A DNA stretch of 64,000 nt from Mantamonas sphyraenae (Eukaryota > CRuMs > Mantamonadidae): positions 1-64,000 of the forward strand of contig JAPMXV010000032.1 in assembly GCA_026936335.1 (NCBI GenBank), read 5' to 3'. Of this stretch, positions 21,801 through 34,204 are shown piece by piece. The position numbers and the translations under genes were made by a program. The notes under the pieces are model-generated. The model was not told the origin of the DNA and did no database searches. It was given only the letters and a program-made list of their open reading frames with translations. Positions within the stretch are counted from its first letter, which is position 1, and the number at the start of each line of letters is the position of its first letter.

Positions 21801-24800
21801 CGAAACTTGCTGTGCTCGCATTCAACAAACTTGCAGACAGTGTGCCCGACAGAGCCATGTTGCTTGGCCCACCCACCTGTCGCACACTCACAGTGCGCGT
21901 ATCGGCAAGCTCCACAGGCACCACGTTGTCCGCTGCATCCCTCACATGCACAACCAACACGCCTACTGCACTGTTTTCGTCCGACGCAATGCCGCTCACA
22001 GAGCTGTTTGCACTCAGTCGGTACCCCAAGCCCAGCTGCACTGCAAGCACGACGCTCGCATTCTGAAGGCCCACACCACCAATCTCCAGCGTGTAGTTGG
22101 CCACAGCCGGCCGCACCAACGTGATCGCTCCAAAGCTGCCCGTGCCGCCGCTGCTGCTGGACACGACCGATCCATGAAGTACAAGGCTTCCACTTGCACT
22201 CAGTTGCACATCCACCACCGTGCCGCTTGCCACGTTACCCGATACGTCCAAAACTTCGTACGACAACGTCGGCACGTTCACGGTCGACGCTGTGCGCACA
22301 ACCAACGCACCGTCGCCTACTCGCCGAACACGTACCGCAGCTCCTGCGCGCACCACCAACGCGGCACTGCCATTCAACAGACCTTCGCTGGTAAACTCAA
22401 GGCTGTACACCCCCGTGCGCGGCAGCACCAATTGCACAGAGTCAAAAAGTGCCACCGCCGTGCTTCCGTTCAGCACGACCGACAGGCCGCCCTGCAGCTG
22501 CAGGCTCGTGTCGTTGCTTCCACCCACGCTCACCGTTCGATTCACCACGCGGTGTGCGTCCACCGTTTGCCCATTTGCGTCCACAACGCGCACTTCCACC
22601 TGCCCTATGTTGGCCACAGAGGCACTGGTCACCGTGGTCGAAACCACGCTGCTTGTAAGTCCGTACGGAATGCCTGTCGTGCTGTTTACCGTCACCTCCA
22701 CGCCCAAAGCAATGCCCACAGCGGAAATGCGCAGCGTGTACTCGCCCTGCGGCAGCCGAAGAACCGCAAGGTTGTTGAATGTCGCAGTGCCAGCCACCAT
22801 GCTCGTGCTGCTCCCATTGCTACGCAGGCTGCTGCTCTGCGTCGTCAATGCTGCCGTGGTCGTGCGCGTTTCGTTGTCAGCCGTGCCCACGACGTTCCCG
22901 CCCACATCCAAGCTTGTCACTTGAACCTCGCCCAGTGCAAAAGCGACTGCACTTTCCGCGTTCAAAACACCGCTTGCGGGCTTGTCCACACGCAGAGATG
23001 CACCTGCGCCTGGAACAACCACGACCGTCAATGTGACCGCTTGCAGCCCTGGCAAAAGCATCTGCAGCACGTATGTGCCCACACGAGGCGATCCGAGCGA
23101 GAACGAGGCAAACACAGCACGTCCGCTCGACAGAGGCTCTGCTTTCACTGTTTTCAACGCTGAAACCGGCCCGCTTTGCTGTGTCACGCCCACGGCGAGC
23201 GTAGAGCTGTCTGCGCTGCCCAGATACTGGCCAAGCAGATCTGCAGTGCGCACGTCCACATTGTCCACCGTGGTCGAGCTGCTGCACGCCAACGTCACAT
23301 TGGATGTGCTCGCCAGTACAAGCTGTGTCGCTGTGCCGACACGCACCTCTACGGATACGCTCGTATTGAATGCGATTCCCGCACCTGCCCCAACAGAAAA
23401 GACATATCGCCCCACCTTCGCCAGACTGAGCGACAGATCATTCACCTGTGCCACGCCGTCTTTCAGCGCCACCGTGGTACTTCCTGACAGCGCGACGCTG
23501 CTGTTCAAGCTGCGTACACTCAGCATCGTGTTTGCAGCTGGCCCCAGCGCCGTGGCCACCCCGGCAGAGTCCACCGTGCGTACCGACAAAGACCCCAACG
23601 CCATTGTGGTTGCACTCTGCACCGATGCGCTCAGCGCGTTTGTCACTTCCAGCGAGTACGCAACGCCCTCTGTGACCGTCAGAGCAACGCTCGTCCCGAG
23701 AATTCCGCTGCTGTTGAACTTCAGCACATAGTCCCCTTTGCGCGGCGACAGGCTATACACCTCGTTGAACGTCAGCAACGGCCCTGTGGCGTTGGCCCAA
23801 ACTCGGCCGTGGAGCGATAGCGACTGCGAGTTGCCCCCTACGACCTCCACCGAAACGTTCACTCCCGGTGCACTCAGCACGTTGCCCGACACGTCCAGTA
23901 CGCGCAACGAAACCGCAGGTATGCTGCTGTTCAGGGTGCTTTGCATGCTCACGCTTGCACTGCTGGTTCGGTCCAGTCGGTACGCCACGCCGACGCTCAC
24001 GCGCAGACTCAGCCACGTTGCGTTTGTCGACGGTATGGTGTCAAACTGAATGCGGTAGGTGTCTGCAACCGGGAACAGCAGCGCGAGGTCCGAAAAGTTG
24101 GCTCGCCCGCCTTGGGCTGTGCGCAGAAGTGTCCCGGCAACAGCCCCGCTCGCAAGCTGAACTTGCCCTCCACCCAGTCCGTCGCGGAACAAACGCACTT
24201 GGAAAGACTGCGTCTGTGTATCGTTACTCAAGAGAACTTCCGCTTTGTGGTTCAGCGTCTCTGCCACCACACTGGGCAGCGGAAACGTGGCCGTGGCGCC
24301 CAGGCCATCCACAGCCCCGTATGTGCCCACTGCACGCACCTGCGTCGGCTCGTCTGTGGCAATCCCATGCACCTCGACTTCGTACATCCATGCCCCGTCA
24401 GACACACTGCTGCCCACCGCACCCATCAGCGCCTCGCTGTTGTTGAATCGGATACGGAACTGCTGAGCGCGCACCTCACTAGCAAGGAAGTCCAGGCAGA
24501 TGGACGCGTCGTTCTGGTCCGAGGGCACAAAGAAGCACGGCTTCTGCGCACCCAGACTCACACCTTCCACCTTGGTCACACGTGTCACCAGCTGCGTCCA
24601 CTGCAACGTCGACTCGTCCCAGTAGTCCACGAAATAGAACGGCGGTTGGTTTCGACACGGTTGATACCATGTCGTCACAAACTCGTTGACAAACGCAGGT
24701 TTCGCCAGGTTCACCTGCACGGCGGTCAGTGCCGTTGCACTCGACGCCAGAGCGTCAAACTTGCGTCCACATCGGAACCCGCCGGTTGCGTCCGTCTTGA

Positions 24801-27800
24801 GGCAACATCGATCCCCGTCAATCAGAGATCCCAGACTCGTGCTCGTGTTTGAAATCCCGTCCTGTTGACCTGCCGCCGTCCCGTTCAGCGTCGCATTCAG
24901 CGCAAGGTTGGGGAAGTACACGGCTCCGAGGCTCGTGCGCTCCTGCACGCCCACTTCTAGCTCTCCTGTTTCGCGGCACAGGGGCGAAAATGGTTCGACC
25001 ACGGTGTAAAGCGTATTGCTGCTCACACGCGCGTATTGTTGGCCATTGTTTCCCACGCCCACCGTGTACTTGCCCGCGTCCATCGGCGGCGCTTCGCACA
25101 CCACCTCATTCGCCGATACAAACGTCACCGTCGGGCTCTTGTTATTTCCAAACGCACAGCCCAGTGTGGCAGTGTTCAGGAAGTTGCTCCCTGTCACCGT
25201 CACCTTTTCCTTGCCAAACGTGCGCCCGGAGCTGGGCGAAAACGCGCTTGCGGTCTCTGGTGGATATGTGCTGTACAGGATCTCCGTGACGCTGTAAGAC
25301 CCGTCATTGTTCGTCACATTCACTGTGTAGCCCGAACCCAGAGGCAATGCGGGTGCGGAGCAGTACAGCTGCGTGCCGCTCAGCACTGTGACGCCCGTAC
25401 ATGCAAGCCCGTTCACAATCACCTTCATCTCTGGAATCTGCACAAAGCCTGTGCCCGTCAGAGTCACCAGCGCACCGCCTGTTGTGCGTCCCTTGTCTGG
25501 CGAGATGCTCGTCAGGTTCGCGTTGGCCAGTGGTTGGGCAGTGAAGGGGCTTCCTGGCAGCTGACTTGCGCCGTGCAACACCGTCACATTGTGGTTTGTC
25601 AGCGCGCCAAACACGTACGTGAAAAGATACTCGCCTGCGCTCACTGTGCCAGCGTTGGTCACGTTCACCGATGGGCCCCCGACGCGGTTCACCAATACGG
25701 TAAACGTGTCGGTGGACAACGAGCGCACGTTTGAAAACACATCTCGCGCGCTCACCACCACTCGCGCATCTGTGCCCAGTGGCTGCTGCGACACGCCCTG
25801 GCCAGACACCGTGCTGTGGACCACCGACAACGCCGCAGGCCGGATCGTTACCACGCGCACCTCTCCCACCAGAGCCGAGCCGCTCGATACGCCAACGCGG
25901 TAGTCTCCACTCAGGGTCACGTTCACTGCGCCTTGGTATGTGCCCACACCTGCACCTCCGTATGTGAGCACTGTCGTTTGGACGGCGCTCGCCTGCGCCG
26001 TGTGCTCCAGACGTACGGACAAACCAACACCCGGGTCGCTCGTCTGGTTGTTTCCATATTGGTCTCGAGACATCACAGTCACCTGCAGCAACGACCCTGC
26101 GTCTACAGACGCGGAAAGGCTCGCAAAGATGCTCGACGAACGCGCAACCGCACCCGGAAACACATCCACCGTTCCTGCGTCCATCCCAACGTTGCCCAAC
26201 GTCGCATTGTTCACTGAAGCACTCACACGATACCTGCCTGATGTCGTTGCGTGCACAGCCACAGTGTACACAGCCAACTCGCTGTCACTCGGTGTCGTCG
26301 TGGCCATGCCAACAAATACAGGAGTGCCAGCGCCATCCGCCGCCAGTTTTCCGACCACGCTCTGCGAAACGCCCGCCTGCGCGCGAGTCACATTGTTTCC
26401 GAATGCGTCACGCAACTGCACCACAAACGTGTTGGCCACATCCGCCACGTTGTTGCTCGTGTTGCGCAGCACACTCTGGAACGCGTTCACCACGCCTGGC
26501 GAGATCGTCAATGTGCGCGGCGTTGTCGGTGCCGTTGCTCCGTTGACGCTAACCGTCAGCAAGTATGTGCCACTCAGGGTTGCGTTGTATGTGCAAGCAT
26601 GGATCCCTTGGTTGCTGTTGGCCACTGTGCACGCGGCAACCACTGTGCTGCCAATCCCGTGTCCGCCAGTACCCACTGCCTGGGCTGACACCGCGTCCAT
26701 GCCTACGTCGCGTGCGTTTCCATACGCGTCAAACAGTTGCACTTGGAACACCTCGGCCGAGCCCGCAACTCCGTTTTCAAGCGCCCCTCCAGTCAACACC
26801 GATTTCGATACGAGCGTCGGTCCAGAGCGCACATTGAACTGCCGAGGCGTGGCGTCGGGCACCAAGTCCACCCCAAAGCGTACTTGCAGCGTCTGCAGAC
26901 CTCGCTCCGTGGCGTTGTACTCCACCACATACAGGCCCTGTGACGATTGCACCACCGTGTGCGTTGTGCTCGCCTTGCCGAATGTCACCACAAGCGTCTC
27001 TTCGTTGCTCGTGCGGTTGTTGTCGAATTTGTCTCGAGCCTGTACGTAGACCGTACTCGCAATACCTGCAGTTGTTTCCGCCGTGCCTGGGCCAAACACA
27101 AGCGACCGGCTCACGTTTGTCGCTTCGGGTCTCACCACGGGCGCAAACGGACTGCCCGCCACATGCTGTGGACTGGTGCCAACTTGCTGCGCAAGCACAG
27201 CAAGCGAATATGTACCGGCCACCGTGGCTGTGTGCATGGTCACCGCGTATTCGCCCGATGCAACAGAGAAAGTGTTCAGGACCCGTGTCACTTGGCCTCC
27301 ACCCAGCAGGTTCAGCGTCGCCGTGGCGGCAATCGACTCTGTGTTTTCGGTGCGATTGTTTCCAAACGCATCGCGTGCTCGGATCGAAAACGACCACGCC
27401 TGGCCGGCAAGCACTCCTGACACACCTGTGCCAAACGTGACAAACTGCGCTTGTACGGGCGCAGCCGGGCTGATTGTCAGCGTCATTGGGCTGCCTTTGA
27501 TGTCGACACCGTTGCTGCGCACATGCATGGTGTACCCGCCCGACAGCGTGGCGTTGAGCATCAGCACCGATTGGCCCAGCGAGCTCGCAGAAACCGTGCT
27601 ATTCACAACAAGCTGCACGCCGGCAGATGAGTGCACAGCCTGCGCCGTGAATACACTTGGCACGTCTGTGCGCGCGTTGCCAAACTCGTCCCTTGACTGC
27701 ACCGTCAGTGTCGTCCCTGCGCCAGCCAGCACAGACAAAGTCCCACTAAGCGTGCACTCGTTCACTCGCTCCGCTGCAGGTAGCACGCTTGCCTGTTGAG

Positions 27801-30800
27801 GTCCTCCTTGGATTGCTGTGCCGCCCACGTTCACTGTGACTGTCACTGTGCCCCGCTTGGTCGCTCGAAATCGAATCAGCTTGACGCCTGCCGTTCCGTC
27901 CACCACCGCCAAATTTCCGCCCGTCACCTGGCTGCCATCTCCGTCCTGCACAGTCACTGTTGGCTGTCCCGGGTCGTACGTGCTACGATTGTTGCCATAC
28001 TGGTCGCGGTACTGCAGCGAGGCTTCGCGCAGCTCGCCTGCCGTCATGTTGACGACTCCATGCAGTGTGAATGCCCCCACAGACGCCGCTGCCGGGTTTA
28101 CGCGCACTGTCGATGGTGACGGGCTGATGTGCGGCCCGCCTGCTCCTACCCGCACGCTGTAGGCGTGTTCGGTAGCCACCGTGGACGTGTATGTGCCCGT
28201 AAACATCCCGTTCAAGCCCGCTGACTTTGTAGGCGTACCCAGGAAAGTCACTGCAAGATCGCTCGCCTGTGCTTGTGTCACCTCGTTGTTGAACGCATCT
28301 CGTAACGTCAAACTGTACGTTCCCGACACACCATTCGAGGCGACACCGTTGTTGACACTCAGCGTGCTCTTGCTTGCGTCAATGGAGGCAGAGCCCACAG
28401 TGACCGTCTTTGTCGACGTTGGCGCGGGCACACTCACGCCTCCTGTCTGTGTTTTCATCTGATATGACCCCGTTTTGGTCAGTGCAACCGTTGTGGCCGT
28501 GTACAAGCCTCCCGAAACGGCTTGGAATTGCACAGCCGGCGGCTCAGGCACGCCTACCGGGTGGAGTGTCCACACAAAGTTGAACTGCACTCCGTTGTCC
28601 GTCATCTGGTTGCCATAGATGTCACGTGCCGTCACGTTCACGGTCCACGTGTTGCCTGCGACCAGCGAGTCGGCCGCACTCACTTGTGTGTTGGAAGGTC
28701 CAAACGACGCCGGCTTCACCATCACCGTCGCGCTGTCCACGTCATCGCCATTCAGCCTCACCGTCACGTTGGACATGCCGGCCTTTGTGGTCGCCACGCG
28801 TACGTCGTACTGCCCATTGTTCAGGTCCGTGAGGGTCAGTCCTACCGCAGCTGCATCGTTGTAGTCCATGCCAAGCAGTCGCACCTTTGCCTGAAATCCG
28901 TTTTCGCCTCCCAGTACCTGCACGTTTCCGTACGCGTCTCTTGCCTGCAACCGAAGAAGCAACGTCTGCCCAGCCACCACTTCCAGGTTGCCCGCAACCA
29001 CAAGGTGGCTACGGGCCGCGCTCGTCACTCCTTGACTCACAACCACACTCAATGGGATCCCATTCACATCCTGTCCGTCAAGTTTGATGTACAGCTGGTA
29101 GGTCGCTGCACCCTGGGTCACGGTGTAGTTGTACTGCACCGTATCTGCGCTCACTGCCTCAAACTGCAACTGTGCACTGCCGATGTTGCCCGTAAGCGCC
29201 AGTCCCGTACTCGATGCCAACGGGTTGTTGAATCTGTCTCGTGTGTGCAGCGGAAAGGTGATCGGGACGCCTACTTGCGACGTCCCCGTATTCCCCACGA
29301 CAAAGTTGCTTGCAGAGGCCACACCTGCATCGACTCTCAGCGCACCCAGAGTCCCAATGTCACCGCCGTTGTAGCGCACAGCCGCGCTGTACTGCCCTGC
29401 GCGTGTGATGTTCAATCGCAGGCGCACCTTGGTGTCCACGACATCGCGCACAGTGAAATCCACGTTCTGGTCGTTGATGTTGATGGTCACAGTCGTCAGG
29501 TCACGCTGCGCCGCACTCGGTGAAATCAGATTCTCGTAGGTGTCCTTCAGTTGCACCTGCACCTCGGCCAGAGAGCCGGCGGTGATGGGGAAATTGTTGG
29601 ACGTCACTGTGCTGCGTGCGGCTATCGGACTGCCGGGCACAAACGTGACCCCCGCGGTGTATGGTGATCCCGAAACGTGCACGCCGCCGATGGTCGCGTT
29701 GAAGCGAACTACTTGGGCCACGTGGTAGGTTGTGCTGGATGTTTCCTGTCCAATAGGGGCCACGCACGGCCCAGACGTAATGATCTGGTTTCCCGCAGGG
29801 AAAGAGATCAGTGCCGAAGGAGAGCACGCGCCGCTCGGCTCTGCGTTACCAAATTGGTCGCGCTTGACCACTGTGACACTCATTTGGCTGCCCACCGTCA
29901 ACGTGGTCGCCGTGGTGACCGATACAATGCTGTGAGAGGCGCTCAGCGGGCCGCTCTGCACCGTAGTTGTTCGCAAGCTGCCGCTCGTGGTCGAACCCAA
30001 TCGAGCATGCACCGTGTACGCACCCCTTTGCGTCACAGACACACCAGAGGCGGTGAACACGTTGGTGGCATGCGCGAGCGGAATCACAATGTCCGCGTTT
30101 CCTGTGCGCTTCATCACCGCAGCGACGCCCACGCTGGCGTTGTTGGTCAGCTGGTTGCCAAAGGCGTCAAACAAGGTAAACTGGATGGTTTGCGAGGTGC
30201 TCGCGACAGGTGTGGCTGCACACAGAGTTCCGCTGCTGCACTGCGTGCTTGCCGCGTTGGGTTCGCCTGCATTGATGGCCACCTGTGTTGTCGCCACGTC
30301 CACACCGTCAATGTACAGTTTGATGTCGAATGTGCCCGCTCCGTTGACCTGCGTTGGAGCCTGCAACGTGAACTCATTGGTATTCGTCGATTGCACCTCC
30401 AGCGTGGCTACGCCTCCGGCTTGCCCAAAGTCCACGGTGATGTTGTGCTTGCACGCCACGTTGATGGCCGCGGTGTTTCCATCGCGCAGAACTGCAACGG
30501 CGGTGGGCTTGGTGGTCCCCGCCGCGCCCGCAGTCACCGTGCCAAAGCCGGATTTGACTGAAACAACCTCCGAGACCTCCCACGACTTGCCGTTCGCCAT
30601 CTGCCAGGTCATACCTCCGTCCATGGACGCACACAACCTAAAAGTCACGGCTGTGTTGGGTGTGGGCGTGTTCAGCACCACATTTCCGCCGAGGGCGGTG
30701 ATGCTGGCCACCTGTACTGTGTCGTTCGACGTCTTGGCTCCGTTGCAATCGGCTGCAGTCGTAAAGTGAAGCATTTTGAGGGAAGCCCGCACGGTGGTGG

Positions 30801-33303
30801 TCCCACACGTGCCCGTGCACCACGTAAACGAGTTGACGGTGCTTGCGACGCAGGCACGCGCGGTCATGTCCAGCGTGGACGGATGCGTCTTGGGCATCAG
30901 CGTGCGGTAGTGAACGGGCCGTTGGTCGATTCCATTCTGCGAGCCGGCCGGGGGCTGCCCAACATCATTATTGGCGTCGATGTTGGTGAGAGACACCACC
31001 TGCATCGGCACCGCGTTGGGGCCATAGATTGTCACCGCCATCCCATCGGGACCGAACCGAATTGGGAGAGTGGAGCACGGAGCGCACCCGGGCGGGGATG
31101 CTGTACTGCTACGCAGAAAATCAAGGGCAAAGCGAGCATCGACAGCTGCTTGCCCCCACTCTGTGAAGCCAAGCATCCTCTGCATGTCCGCATCGAGTGC
31201 GCGATCCAGCCATATCACCTGGGAAATAAATCCCGTGAAGTATCGTTCACGAATGCCAAAATTGGCATCTACAGGGTGTGGTCCACCAATGGTGCTGTGA
31301 AAGTCGGGTGAGGTGAACGGATGCACGTGTGTCAGAGCAATGGGTTAAAACGGCACGGCGCGGGGGAGGACATGACCAGAAGGCACATACAAGTGATCTG
31401 TGGTGGCGGGTTGGTTGGTACAATCGGCTGTGGGCGAGTGTTTGCCTTCGACAACCTGCTCATCGAGGTGTAGACGATGTTGGCCTCCAGGTCCCCCATA
31501 GGAGAAAGACAGCTGCTGCCAGGTGCGCTCGTTTGCACTCAAAGGAGCGTACCAACATTCGTCAGCCAACGTAGAGTGACGAAGGTACACTTTAACGCGA
31601 TGAATACGCGAAGCCGCCTCTGCCTGGTAGTACGCAGCCACGCCAAAGCCTCCCTTGGAGAAGGAGAAGAGGTAGCCACTCTGGAACTTTACATCGACCG
31701 CGGGCGCACCCGTTGCTTCGGAAACGATGTCGGCGCGGAACTCCATGGCCAATGTGAATGGGCTGGCCTCGTCGATGGGTCGGCCCGTGTTCGACAGTTG
31801 CATCGTATCCGTCCTGAACCACAGTGCATAGGCTGGCGAAAGCTGTGTGGTCGAAAACAAATTGGTGTTGGTCTCGGTGGCCGTGTCTGAGAAACAACGA
31901 AATTGGTTGGGGGTGGGGTGTGTGAGTGGTTGGCATGCCAGCGGCTATGGTTCTGGTTCACAAACTTACACATGGGTGCCTGCAATGCTAAAACTGGATT
32001 GGTCTCCCTAGGTGTCTGCGGTTGCGTAAATTGCAACGCCAGCGGTGTTGGGCGCGGGCTCGGAATAGCGACGTCTGCGACCCGACCCTGGTCAGCCCAC
32101 GTGTATTCGATGGTGCCGAAAACTTGCAGGTACGGCACGAGCATGTACTGGTCCAGAGTGCGAAAGATGTCCAGAGGCAATTGTTGTGCAGCCACATACT
32201 GCTCTAGTTGCATGTAGTTGATGCCTGTGCCAATCCAGATGCCGACCTCGCTCAGAAACCCATAAAAGAGCTCCTTATCTTCGTAGTGCAGCGCGCCAAT
32301 GTTCATGGCGTTGATAGTGCCACCCGATCCACATGAAGAAGGAGGTGTTGTCAAGGTGTCCAATGTTTCGGGAAAGGTGCCAGGAAGGTCAACTACGGTC
32401 ACCACGTTCTTCACCACCAAATAGAACTTGCGTGCCTCAACACGAGACACAATGACCGGTGTCCATTCTCCAATGGTGATGGTGGCACTTGCAGTTTCGT
32501 GCTGTGTGGTGGTGGGCAGAATGTGTCAAGAGCGCAAATCAACATACATCCACGCCACGTCTCGCAGCAGACGCAGTCCTATTCCCCCACAATCCATCCA
32601 CGGGTGAGCACAAAATGTGTGCGTCCAACTTACATCTGCAGCGGGGCTATTCGAAGGATTCTGTACAGTCTTGGTGATCGCTGCAGAAACACCGAGCACC
32701 ACCTGGTTGTTCTTGACACCGATGCGCACGCCGCGCACATAGCGGCCACAGCCCCCATCGTTGGAGTTGAAAGCAAGCTCTCTGCAGAACACGCCTTGCA
32801 TTGTGGAGCCCACGTTGGCTTGCACCTGAACGCCCCAAACGGTGTCAGCGGTGTGATCACGCGGTGTGACAAAGTGCTTCCACACAAAATCCCGCGAACG
32901 AGTTCATTCGCCGTGCTGCCGGTCAGGAAACCTACATAAATCCACACAGCGATGGTGAAGCGGTCATCCAACAGCAGTGGGCCTGTGGTGAGGTGATGGG
33001 CAGATTGAGCGTGAGCAGCGGAAGAATCGGAAAACGCCTGAAAAACGTGCGTCCTCGGGCTCTTCGGCTTGCCTCGCCGCGCATCATCAACCTACTCTTC
33101 CAGCGATTGTTCACATAGGACGTGGTAGTTGTTGGGTATGTCAGCTCCGCACTGACTTTGGGACTCCTTGTAACAGGGTCTTGGCCGAACACCTCGATGA
33201 ATTCTGTGAAGCCGGCCTTCATGGAATACTGAAGTGCAAAAGATCCCACGACTGCCAAAGCCAACAGTAGCACAAGTTCTCTTGCGCCGACAATACGTGC
33301 CAT
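15853..33303 (-). CDS. Giant LamG/filamin-repeat/TIG surface receptor-like protein, 5,638 residues
   Basis: Six exons: 33096..33303, 32936..32982, 32634..32825, 31970..32501, 31391..31886 and 15853..31294. All phases agree. In order: a signal peptide (MARIVGARELVLLLALAVV); two LamG/ConA-like modules (about 60-520); about 15 filamin-type Ig repeats with RDxxGN (about 770-2400); two TIG/IPT domains (2413-2590); an F5/8C-like region (2650-2813); about 17 further repeats of about 110 residues with VxDxGGN (2815-4780); a Cys-rich GCC2/GCC3-like module (about 4810-4966); roughly eight membrane helices (4970-5375); and a charged, coiled cytoplasmic tail. NxS/T sites are abundant. The layout suggests a cell-surface adhesion or sensing receptor; ligand unknown. 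The 15.4-kb last exon is striking in an intron-rich genome. Confidence 0.85.
18430..24330 (-). repeat. Array of about 17 Ig-like repeats with VxDxGGN motif
   Basis: A second family of modules, about 110 residues each, lies in the same giant exon. Each carries V-x-V/L-x-D-x-G-G-N-x-V, a GxYxLxxxSxGL strand and a VxVxxGxAxxL linker. They are more like one another than like the filamin array, so this is a separate expansion. I counted about 17 copies by the VxDxxGN-like motif. Confidence 0.75.
25540..30480 (-). repeat. Array of about 15 filamin-type repeats
   Basis: This stretch of the giant gene encodes successive modules of about 100 residues. Each has the pattern V-x-A/S-R-D-x-Y/F-G-N followed by a G-x-Y-x-V strand and a GSP-type turn. 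I counted 15 copies of the RDxxGN-like motif (including DTYEN, DRFNN and DKFDN variants). The pattern is that of the filamin/ABP280 Ig fold, here on the extracellular side. Confidence 0.8.
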
Positions 33304-34204
33304 GGTTGCCTATCCAAGGTTCCGGGATCTCGTTGCTCCCGGCCCCGCACCTGCCAAGACAACCAAGCAAACGTCACACATGTTTGCCAGACGCTTTCCT
33401 CCCTCCACATCCAATGCAGCCAGTGCACAATCGGCCGTTTTGTACATGCACGGGCTGTTTGGGTCGCACATGCAGTTTGTAGCGATTGCCAAGCGAGCGG
33501 CCGCGTCGCTGGACACGCTGCAGTTGGCGCTGGATTTGCGCGGCCACGGACAAAACACTCAGGTGCACAACGAGCCAAGCATTACCTTTGACCACCTCAT
33601 GGACGATCTTTGCGTGTTTCTTGACAAAGAGCGCCTTGAGCAGGTTCATCTTGTGGGCCACTCCTTTGCAGGCAAGCTGGCCATGCTCACGGCTCTGGAA
33701 CAGCCCGAGCGCATCCAATCCGTGACTGCTATCGATGTGTTGCCCGTATCCTATGCGCATGACCACGACGAGAAGTTTGCAGCCATGCGCGCCGTGCCGC
33801 TCGACCTCGTCCACGACCGTCTCTCAGCCGCACAGCACATGGAGAGCCAGGTGGGTGGCATTGGCACCGCACTCTATCTCGCTTCCAATTTGACTCGAGT
33901 CAAAGGCCAAGGCATGCGCTGGGGGGTGGACCTGGACCTCCTGCAGGCCAGCCGCGGGCTGATCGGGTGGCCTCAGGAACGCGCCGCACAGTGTCCACCA
34001 AGCAACGTGCCTGTTCTCGTTGTCGCAGGTGGTGATTCGCACTATTGTGCAGATGCTGCGCATGTGCGTCAGCTGCATGAGTTGTTTCCAAACGCGGTCG
34101 TCCGCTCTGTGCCCGAGTGCACCCACATGGTGCACGCACAGGCACCCAAGACCTTTGTGAACTTGATGACACAGCACATCGTGTCCAGTGGCGCAGACAT
34201 GTGA
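33302..34204 (+). CDS. Alpha/beta hydrolase, ABHD11-like
   Basis: One exon, 300 residues from ATG 33302, or 274 from ATG 33380 (MFARRF), which would give a short basic, possibly mitochondrial, N-terminus. The alpha/beta-hydrolase fold is clear: oxyanion-hole HGLFGS, the DLRGHG strand turn, nucleophile elbow GHSFAG, and an acid in GGDSHY and a His in CTHMVHA near the C-terminus. Similarity is to the ABHD11/YbfF esterase group, which in animals is mitochondrial and protects the lipoylated 2-oxoglutarate dehydrogenase. The first ATG overlaps the start codon of the giant gene on the other strand, which favours the second ATG. The stop overlaps the next start as TGATG. Confidence 0.85.
   Translation: MVAYPRFRDLVAPGPAPAKTTKQTSHMFARRFPPSTSNAASAQSAVLYMHGLFGSHMQFVAIAKRAAASLDTLQLALDLRGHGQNTQVHNEPSITFDHLMDDLCVFLDKERLEQVHLVGHSFAGKLAMLTALEQPERIQSVTAIDVLPVSYAHDHDEKFAAMRAVPLDLVHDRLSAAQHMESQVGGIGTALYLASNLTRVKGQGMRWGVDLDLLQASRGLIGWPQERAAQCPPSNVPVLVVAGGDSHYCADAAHVRQLHELFPNAVVRSVPECTHMVHAQAPKTFVNLMTQHIVSSGADM

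Noticed and set aside
20080-23163. Several 200-420-codon open frames on the + strand inside the giant gene
   Set aside because: They are His/Arg/Cys/Ala-rich reversals of the repeat arrays. No known domain appears, and the minus frame is a continuous, patterned protein.
18430-30480. Regular repeats that might suggest a CRISPR or satellite array
   Set aside because: The repeats are about 300 bp, diverged in DNA and conserved only as protein modules in one open frame. They are domain repeats.
32826-32935. Alternative 59-nt or 20-nt introns using nearer AG acceptors after the 32935 donor
   Set aside because: The 20-nt form is too short and puts a stop in frame. The 59-nt form keeps frame but uses a weak GAAG acceptor. 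The TTCAG acceptor at 32826 gives a continuous LamG strand (AVWIYVQANVG).
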